Positions 14,267-18,786 of a DNA stretch of 18,786 bases are shown in pieces. The position numbers and the translations under genes were made by a program. This stretch comes from Deltaproteobacteria bacterium (GTDB taxonomy: Bacteria; Bdellovibrionota_B; Oligoflexia; Oligoflexales; Bog-1112), in the NCBI GenBank assembly GCA_016186945.1, contig JACPKR010000037.1, forward strand, positions 1-18,786, read 5' to 3'. Within the stretch, counting starts at the first letter, position 1. Each line of letters begins with the position of its first letter. The notes beneath the pieces were generated by a model. It saw only the letters and a program-made list of their open reading frames with translations. It was not told where the DNA came from and ran no database searches.

Positions 14267-15960
14267 AAACCCATCGGCTCCTGTGGGTAGCTGTGGGAGA
14301 GTAAGCGCAGTCGCGACTCTGCCTCGCGTTCCTTTGTATATGCTTGCGCTCTGAGTGCAGCGACCCGCAAAATTTCCATTTGATACTGGATGACCGCTGT
14401 CTGATCGCTACGGGCTTGCGTGATACGCATTCTCTCCTGTTCGATCTGCTGTTCAAGGATTTTCTGATGAGCGTCGGCTTGCGAACGAAGTTTATGAGCA
14501 GCCGACCTGTCTTCAAATGCAAGGTCGATCTGGTTGGTGATCATTTGCTCGATATAGACGCGACGAGAGTCGAGTTGGGCGAGTTCGCTGAGCAAGGCCT
14601 CACGCTCCATGCGGTTCCCATTTTTACCGAGGGTGGTGGAAAACTTGACACCTACCGTTAAGTTGGGATGCTCCCACGATCGCAATTCACCCAGCGAGTT
14701 CCCCAGACTACCTTCGATCTTGTTGGCCCCCGTAGAAAGGAATGCGTCGAGTCCAAATTTATCCCTCTCATCAAGCAGAGCCAGTTTATCTTGCAAGGGC
14801 TGAGCGGACTCGTGAAGTTGTCGCAAGTCGAAGCGCTGGGCTAGCGCTTTACGGGTCAAGTCCCTGCGATCATTTCCTGCAGGAGCAAGAAAAGGCTGCT
14901 CAAGTGTAGGAAGTGTCCAAGTCACCGTCTCTTGTCTTTCGGGAAAAATGCGATAGCTCAGCTGGCGAGATAGGGCATCCCTGCCAATCTGCAAATCAAG
15001 GAGCGTCCCTTCTATCTCTACGACTCTCGCTTTTGCAGAGGTAGCGTTGATGAGGTCAGCACGTCCATATTCGACATTGCGCTTCATGTGAGTGTAGAAG
15101 AGCTTGCTTTTCTCCACCAGTTGGCTCGTTAGCTCGACCTGTTTGTTGATAAGCGTTAAGCGAAGGAAGAGCGCTTCAACCTCGGCCTGAATGTTCTGTT
15201 GTTGGATGAGGAAGTTAGATTGTGGACCAATCTGCGCACCTTCGGCAATTTTCTTTTGTAGGCGAATTTCTTCGGCCATCCAGTTACGCCAGAGGGGCTG
15301 GCGGAGTTCCACCTGCAACTTGGTCGCATACTCGGGGTTGAGCTGGTAATTGAAGTTGATATCGAACGGGATCTGAATAGCAGGGGATATCTGCACCACG
15401 GTCGGTGGAGGAAAATCAACCTGCGTACGGGTGTTTGTTAGGGAGCCTTTGAGTACGGTTCCCGTGCCGAACATTTTTTCGACGGCAAGCTCATTGCGTG
15501 TTATCCGCGTCTGATCTCTGTTGAACAGTTGGTCTTCAGTTTTGTCGCGGGTGTACGAGGCCTGGTCCGATAATTGGATGTCGAAGACTCCGTCGAGGGA
15601 AGCTCTGCGAGCCTTGGCCGCCTTGAGTTCATGGGCGTAGGTTTTCAATTCTGCGGCGTTCTTGCGTGCTGCGGAGAGGGCTTCATCAAGGGAAATGGCC
15701 AGTGTGCTTGGGTTTCCTAGGGCGAATGCGCAAGCCAGAATGAAACACCTATAGTATTTGAGAAAAAGAATTTGTGGAGGGGACCTTTTTTGAAAAAAAG
15801 TTCCCCTCCACGCCTCCCCCCAAAAAACTTTAGATATTGAAATTTTTGAGTAGGTCTGGTGGACAACACTTTCTATCAGTTGGAGGATCGACGGTTCCCT
15901 CGCCCCTCCAAACCTCCCTCTCCCTTGCGAGGACCTCCCTCCTCCTATTTGTCTAGGCAT
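14263..15960 (-). CDS. TolC-like outer membrane efflux protein with ambiguous start
   Basis: From about residue 89 (ISLDEALSAARKNAAEL) the product has the look of an outer-membrane efflux protein: long helical hairpins, two repeated halves, and beta-type segments such as IQIPFDINFNYQLNPEY. It would form the exit duct for the RND permease, whose ATG overlaps its stop by 4 nt. The start is odd. The only in-frame ATG before residue 163 is at 15960, overlapping the cutA stop with AGGAG about 10 nt ahead. Using it adds about 70 residues encoded by repeat modules I and II in front of the apparent signal peptide CFILACAFALGNPSTLA (72-88). No GTG or TTG exists between; only rare ATT or CTG codons could give a normal signal. 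Family call strong for residues 89-565, start uncertain. Confidence 0.85.
   Translation of the reverse strand: MPRQIGGGRSSQGRGRFGGAREPSILQLIESVVHQTYSKISISKVFWGEAWRGTFFQKRSPPQILFLKYYRCFILACAFALGNPSTLAISLDEALSAARKNAAELKTYAHELKAAKARRASLDGVFDIQLSDQASYTRDKTEDQLFNRDQTRITRNELAVEKMFGTGTVLKGSLTNTRTQVDFPPPTVVQISPAIQIPFDINFNYQLNPEYATKLQVELRQPLWRNWMAEEIRLQKKIAEGAQIGPQSNFLIQQQNIQAEVEALFLRLTLINKQVELTSQLVEKSKLFYTHMKRNVEYGRADLINATSAKARVVEIEGTLLDLQIGRDALSRQLSYRIFPERQETVTWTLPTLEQPFLAPAGNDRRDLTRKALAQRFDLRQLHESAQPLQDKLALLDERDKFGLDAFLSTGANKIEGSLGNSLGELRSWEHPNLTVGVKFSTTLGKNGNRMEREALLSELAQLDSRRVYIEQMITNQIDLAFEDRSAAHKLRSQADAHQKILEQQIEQERMRITQARSDQTAVIQYQMEILRVAALRAQAYTKEREAESRLRLLSHSYPQEPMGL
15743..15850 (-). repeat. 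Repeat module I, copy B (between cutA and the tolC-like gene)
   Basis: Shares the order of landmarks with copy A: aaaca, atagtatt, agaaaaa, a stem-loop, cgcctcccccc, A-run, agatattga, tttttga. The stem-loop at 15776-15809 is nearly perfect: GGAGGGGA pairs with TCCCCTCC, followed by T and A runs that also pair. The stretch agaaaaagaatttgtgg is shared with the partial copy at 18632-18675. The element is open in the frame of the tolC-like gene and its edge encodes residues just before the signal-peptide core. Confidence 0.7.
15905..15928 (-). repeat. Repeat module II, copy B (divergent)
   Basis: On the minus strand it reads gcaagggagagggaggtttg plus gagg, a looser match to the module II core with a small insertion. 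It lies about 25 nt after the cutA stop codon in sense orientation, the same placement as copy D after sthA. Confidence 0.45.
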
Positions 15961-16276
15961 CAGAAGTTTGCTCCTTGAGCCAGTTCAAGTAGGACTCGTT
16001 TCCTTCGGTGAGGGGGAAGCCTACGATGCAGGGGACGTCATAACTATGAATGCTCAGGACTTTCTCTTGCAGAGTGGCGAAAAGTTTCTGCCTGGTTTTG
16101 ACCAACATGAGGACTTCTTCTTCTTGTCGTAGCTTGCCCTTCCATTCGTAGAGGGACTCCATCCCCTTTATCAAGTTTACGCAGGCGGCTAGTTTTTCTT
16201 CCACCAAAAGTTTGGCAATTTTACGTGCTCTTTTCATATTCGGAGTGGTTATGTAGACGATCATGTATTCTGACAT
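15953..16276 (-). CDS. cutA: CutA1 divalent-cation tolerance protein
   Basis: 107 residues, the standard CutA length. CutA1 proteins are small trimeric PII-like proteins linked to copper and other divalent-cation tolerance, although the exact biochemical role is unsettled. Family marks are visible: the opening strand YMIVYITTPNMKRARKIAK (4-22), LVEEKLAACVNLIKGMESLYEW (24-45), EEEVLMLVKT (52-61), the HSYDVPCIVGFPLTEGNESYLNWL block (77-100). TGGAG lies about 9 nt ahead of the ATG. It is the first gene of the minus-strand string and its end overlaps the possible ATG of the tolC-like gene. Linkage to a pump hints at metal-related efflux, but that is inference only. Confidence 0.95.
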   Translation of the reverse strand: MSEYMIVYITTPNMKRARKIAKLLVEEKLAACVNLIKGMESLYEWKGKLRQEEEVLMLVKTRQKLFATLQEKVLSIHSYDVPCIVGFPLTEGNESYLNWLKEQTSDA

Positions 16277-16296
16277 AGTAGCGAACTCCAGAAAAG

Positions 16297-16326
16297 TTGT
16301 TTAGCGACAGAAATTGGCCGTATAAT
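16297..16326 (+). promoter_or_regulatory. Sigma-70-like promoter for the 16370-18631 unit
   Basis: TTGTTT at 16297-16302 and a perfect TATAAT at 16321-16326 are separated by 18 bp, placing the start of transcription about 35-40 nt before the ATG at 16370. The region is the divergent gap shared with cutA, so regulation of the two units could be linked. Confidence 0.55.
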
Positions 16327-16369
16327 AAGAAGCAGAACTTAGCATAAGAAGAAAGGAGTGGCCAACGGG

Positions 16370-17722
16370 ATGCGCATTCTAGGAGCAGCGATTTTTTTGT
16401 TTGCCTTCTTCCTGGGTACGAAACCCGCTTTCTGTACCGCTAACGAACCCGTTCCGACAGCGACCTTCGCTGGCATTCATAACGTTCCCATTGTAATTGA
16501 AGCGAGGGATATTGGTGCTGTACAGTACCATGTTTTGGATCGTTACCGGGTGTTTCGTACTGCTCCTGATGGCACGGCTGTCCCTATACCTTTCCAAATT
16601 GATGAGAAGGACAAATTTGGCGATTACATTTTAGATAAAGGGCCGCATCCCAATATACAGTACAGTAACGGCATATTTGATTATCAAGACGAACTGTCTA
16701 TCATGGGGAACGATGTGGGGCCGCGAAACACTCCCACCAAATGGCCCTTTGCACGGCCTGCTGTCCTCTATGAGCTGGTGTTTGAGCGCAAAAACGATGT
16801 AGGTGCGGTTTACATCGGGACTTACTACAAAGACCCTCCGCCACTGGCTCAGACAGCCCCATACGTAATTTTCGATACGAAGAATGATGCGATCTATTCC
16901 TCGCGCTATTTGTACCTCTTCAACAAGAAAAACTATCTTGTGGTGCGCGATGTCGATATTCGCAAGCCGCTGGATGTGAAAAAGGATCTCATCGCCTCAT
17001 CAAGCCTGTACATGAAGATTGATCTTAAATACTTCCTGACCTTTCATGTTGGGCATAGCAGTATTGAAAGCGCCCTCGATGCTTATCGTGTCGGACCAGT
17101 CCGAGCGACGGCCAGGGTCAATTTCGACTACAAGATTGCCAAGATGAAATTTGACATTGGCATGTATACGGAAGTCTCCTTTTTCTCTAACGCCGTCTAT
17201 CTACCGGCCGTCATAGACAACCCATTGGAAGGCAAGAAAGCCCTCAACAAGGGCAGCTATTTCTATTATGGCCTAGCTGTTGAAGACAGTCCCGCCGCAC
17301 TGACTTTGGAGTCGAACATGCCCGACTTCAACAAGAAGGAGGATTTTCTCTCTCTGTTTAAAGGGAAATCGACAGCTTTTGATCAATATTGGGTAACAAC
17401 GATTTCCCCTGATTATATGGTTTACCTTGAATTTCGTCCGTCTGTACAAATGCAGAAGGATGGGAACGTTCCGTTTCTCTATGTTGAGAAGGTACCTGCA
17501 AAGGACGTTGTGCCTCGTGAAAAGGGTTCGGCCGAACCTCTTGGAAAAAGTCCGGTCAACGTTGCCGTCGCCTTCGATCTGGACAACCTTCAAAAAGGGT
17601 TGCATGAGGTGAAGTTCAGGCTGTTTGTTGAAAGTTATAAGCGGCCTGAGTACTTAGAAGAGTTTAAGACCGCGGAAGAGTGGAAATTTCTAGCTTTGCG
17701 TTTGCGTTCCAAGGCATACTAA
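16370..17722 (+). CDS. Exported protein of unknown function
   Basis: The ATG at 16370 (450 residues) is preferred to the in-frame GTG at 16358, because the GTG overlaps the ribosome-binding site AAAGGAG (16352-16358) while the ATG lies about 11 nt after it. The N-terminus is a signal peptide, MRILGAAIFLFAFFLGTKPA, with probable cleavage near FCTA (21-24); the cysteine there does not sit in a good lipobox. The mature chain looks beta-rich. It has a VPIPFQIDEKD segment (71-81) and DYQDELSIMGNDVG (104-117), a type of sequence I associate with uncharacterised secreted proteins of deltaproteobacteria, from memory only. No other membrane segments or catalytic motif are seen. First gene of a two-gene unit; the next gene starts 27 nt after its stop. 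Confidence 0.85.
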   Translation: MRILGAAIFLFAFFLGTKPAFCTANEPVPTATFAGIHNVPIVIEARDIGAVQYHVLDRYRVFRTAPDGTAVPIPFQIDEKDKFGDYILDKGPHPNIQYSNGIFDYQDELSIMGNDVGPRNTPTKWPFARPAVLYELVFERKNDVGAVYIGTYYKDPPPLAQTAPYVIFDTKNDAIYSSRYLYLFNKKNYLVVRDVDIRKPLDVKKDLIASSSLYMKIDLKYFLTFHVGHSSIESALDAYRVGPVRATARVNFDYKIAKMKFDIGMYTEVSFFSNAVYLPAVIDNPLEGKKALNKGSYFYYGLAVEDSPAALTLESNMPDFNKKEDFLSLFKGKSTAFDQYWVTTISPDYMVYLEFRPSVQMQKDGNVPFLYVEKVPAKDVVPREKGSAEPLGKSPVNVAVAFDLDNLQKGLHEVKFRLFVESYKRPEYLEEFKTAEEWKFLALRLRSKAY

Positions 17723-17749
17723 GATTACCAAAAAATCGAAGGGAGAATC

Positions 17750-18631
17750 ATGGAGCGCATGGAAGGCGATCTCCCTATGCTCGTCTGGTTGAAAGGGGAT
17801 GAACCCTACTTCAGCGAGTTCAAATGGGATGCCGAAAAAGTGATGGAGACCCTGGGTATAAAACGCTCGCGTCTCAATCAAATATCCGGAAAAGAACTCC
17901 GCGTGGGAAGGACACGGATCAACAGTTACATACGTCCGGTTTTTCGTCCTACCGATGTAGACGAATACCTGAAATGGACACGGCCTACGGCAAGTCACAA
18001 GAAATCTTCCACGGTCCTCGATGAGGCGCGAGAGAAACTAGAGAGCCGAAGCGAAGAGGTTCTTGAACAGTTCGCCTCGCAAAGCGAGGCATTTGCAAAG
18101 GCTTTGCGATCGAGTTTAGAGAAGAAACTTAACGACCAGTTCCTGACTCAAAAGCGGCAATTTTTGCATTTGCAGAACGTCTTAAGTTCCCCCTTGCGGC
18201 AAATTTTCCGGCGTCAGACTTTGTTTCAAAACCTTAGCCGCGGAACGATGGAGGAGGTGCTCAAGAGCCTGGAATCACTGAAGGAACTTCTCTCCGCCGC
18301 GCAATTTTTCAAGGTTGCACTGACTACCTTGAACGAGTTGGCAAGGTCTGGCGATAAAGCGCTGCTCGCCTTGCAAAAGGGGCAAAGTGAATTGCGGGGG
18401 GAAGTGCGGGTCTTGGCAAGTGAGATGCAGGAAATGCGCCTTATGCTTGACGCTCGTCAACATGCGGGGGCTTGTCGAAACGTTTCTAAGAAGTACCGAA
18501 AAAGGGTTATAGGTGGGCAAAAGGCAAAAGTTGAAGAAGGAGCCCCCTCGTACAGCGGTAGACCGCCTAAACCTCGGAGTCCGTCAAGGGGCACGAGGGG
18601 CAAGGAGGGGGTTTGGAGGAAACTCGGCTAG
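17750..18631 (+). CDS. Putative DNA-binding protein with long helical/coiled-coil region
   Basis: 293 residues with GGGAG at 17741-17745, five nt ahead of the ATG. No signal peptide, so cytoplasmic. Residues 21-77 (FSEFKWDAEKVMETLGIKRS, then RLNQISGKELRVGRTRI and a FRPTDVDEYLKW block) resemble a MerR- or excisionase-like winged helix, with a VMETLGIKRSRLNQISG helix pair and a DVDEYL end. Residues 85-235 are rich in Leu, Glu, Lys and Gln in heptad-like order, so a coiled coil or helical bundle is likely. The tail from about 240 is basic and rich in Arg, Pro and Gly, and its last residues are encoded by repeat module II (18600-18624); it may be a recent extension. Co-transcribed with the exported protein upstream. 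Function not recognised; DNA binding is a moderate inference. Confidence 0.75.
   Translation: MERMEGDLPMLVWLKGDEPYFSEFKWDAEKVMETLGIKRSRLNQISGKELRVGRTRINSYIRPVFRPTDVDEYLKWTRPTASHKKSSTVLDEAREKLESRSEEVLEQFASQSEAFAKALRSSLEKKLNDQFLTQKRQFLHLQNVLSSPLRQIFRRQTLFQNLSRGTMEEVLKSLESLKELLSAAQFFKVALTTLNELARSGDKALLALQKGQSELRGEVRVLASEMQEMRLMLDARQHAGACRNVSKKYRKRVIGGQKAKVEEGAPSYSGRPPKPRSPSRGTRGKEGVWRKLG
18544..18600. repeat. Inverted repeat at the 3' end of the coding region
   Basis: CCCCTCGT at 18544-18551 and ACGAGGGG at 18593-18600 are perfect complements, and a smaller hairpin (GCGGT/ACCGC, 18555-18566) lies just inside. The structure falls within the last 30 codons of the gene ending at 18631, directly before repeat module II, so it is probably part of the same intergenic repeat rather than selected as protein code. 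Confidence 0.5.
18600..18624 (+). repeat. Repeat module II, copy C (inside the coding 3' end)
   Basis: This copy has one mismatch over 25 nt to the minus-strand copy at 8767-8791 (G for T after gcaaggagg). It is read in sense orientation and ends only 7 nt before the end of the TAG stop at 18629-18631. Confidence 0.65.
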
Positions 18632-18675
18632 ATATAGTATTATTTGGGAAAAAGAATTTGTGGAGAGGACCTTTT
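18632..18675 (+). repeat. Repeat module I, partial copy C
   Basis: tatagtatt is followed by gaaaaagaatttgtggag, then aggacctttt, matching copy B up to the T-run of its stem-loop. There the similarity stops and the palindromic unit at 18677-18767 begins. The 3' half of the stem-loop is missing. Confidence 0.6.
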
Positions 18676-18676
18676 G

Positions 18677-18767
18677 CTCTGTCATCCCGCGGCTTGACCG
18701 CGGGATCCAACGGGGCAGCCTTCCTCGAACAAGTTGGATCCCGCGGTCAAGCCGCGGGATGACAGAG
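18677..18767. repeat. Palindromic element with 35-bp perfect inverted repeat
   Basis: 18677-18711 and 18733-18767 are exact reverse complements over 35 bp around a 21-nt spacer. Each arm also contains its own hairpin, ATCCCGCGG-CTTGA-CCGCGGGAT. It is much more GC-rich than its surroundings. The arm unit resembles short palindromic repeats I recall as abundant in several intracellular alphaproteobacteria, but I cannot confirm a match. It codes for nothing and looks like a miniature or REP-type element. Confidence 0.8.
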
Positions 18768-18786
18768 GGGAGGCGACTAGATATAG

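Larger units (their letters stand above)
18628..18786. repeat. Direct repeat flanking the right-edge repeat unit
   Basis: ctagatatag occurs at 18628-18637 and again at 18777-18786, the last bases of the window, 149 bp apart. With one mismatch the identity extends to 13 nt (18625-18637 and 18774-18786). The first copy starts a module I copy, so a further module I copy may begin at the window edge and is cut off. Confidence 0.6.

Noticed and set aside
18677-18767. CRISPR-like repeat-spacer pattern
   Set aside because: Only two arms in inverted orientation around one spacer; no direct repeat array and no cas gene.

Overview
The window looks like chromosomal DNA of a Gram-negative bacterium of unremarkable base composition. 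Evidence is an RND efflux permease with a TolC-type outer-membrane partner, lipoprotein signal peptides with lipoboxes, and Sec-type signal peptides on large exported proteins. The many exported proteins that I cannot place in a family would fit a lineage such as Bdellovibrionota or another former 'deltaproteobacterial' group. That placement is an inference with low confidence. No rRNA, tRNA, transposase, phage gene or CRISPR array was seen.

Layout. (1) 155-4601 is an accessory-looking block. It holds a lipoprotein of unknown function (+), a compact pair made of an XRE-type regulator and a DUF6036-like nucleotidyltransferase (+, 2-nt gap) that looks like a toxin-antitoxin or defence-type module, and a second lipoprotein (-) that converges on the pair. 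Both lipoproteins share one layout: lipobox, soluble region, glycine-rich hydrophobic segment, second soluble domain, second hydrophobic segment, charged C-terminal tail. (2) 4811-8740 encodes a 1309-residue exported protein of unknown function whose mature part has six cysteines in three close pairs. (3) 16276-8812 on the minus strand is a tight gene string, cutA > tolC-like > RND permease > cysQ > sthA. The first four genes overlap by a few bases. It combines divalent-metal tolerance, envelope efflux, PAP phosphatase and NAD(P)H transhydrogenase, and no membrane fusion protein gene is present. (4) 16370-18631 (+) is a two-gene unit transcribed divergently from cutA: an exported protein of unknown function and a protein with a putative DNA-binding N-terminus followed by a long helical region.

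Several intergenic spaces hold related repeat modules. Module I is an AT-rich stretch starting at a 'tatagtatt' edge with an imperfect stem-loop (4633-4733, 15743-15850, partial at 18632-18675). Module II is a short G-rich core with a perfect Shine-Dalgarno-like AAGGAGG (4758-4778, 8767-8791, 15905-15928, 18600-18624), often just after a stop codon in sense orientation. One module I copy lies between cutA and the tolC-like gene, and the tolC-like reading frame runs open through it with no ordinary start codon after it. At the right edge a perfect 35-bp inverted repeat, each arm itself a hairpin, interrupts another module I copy.

The best candidates for something new are the XRE/nucleotidyltransferase pair between the two matched lipoproteins, and the repeat family with its effect on the tolC-like gene.
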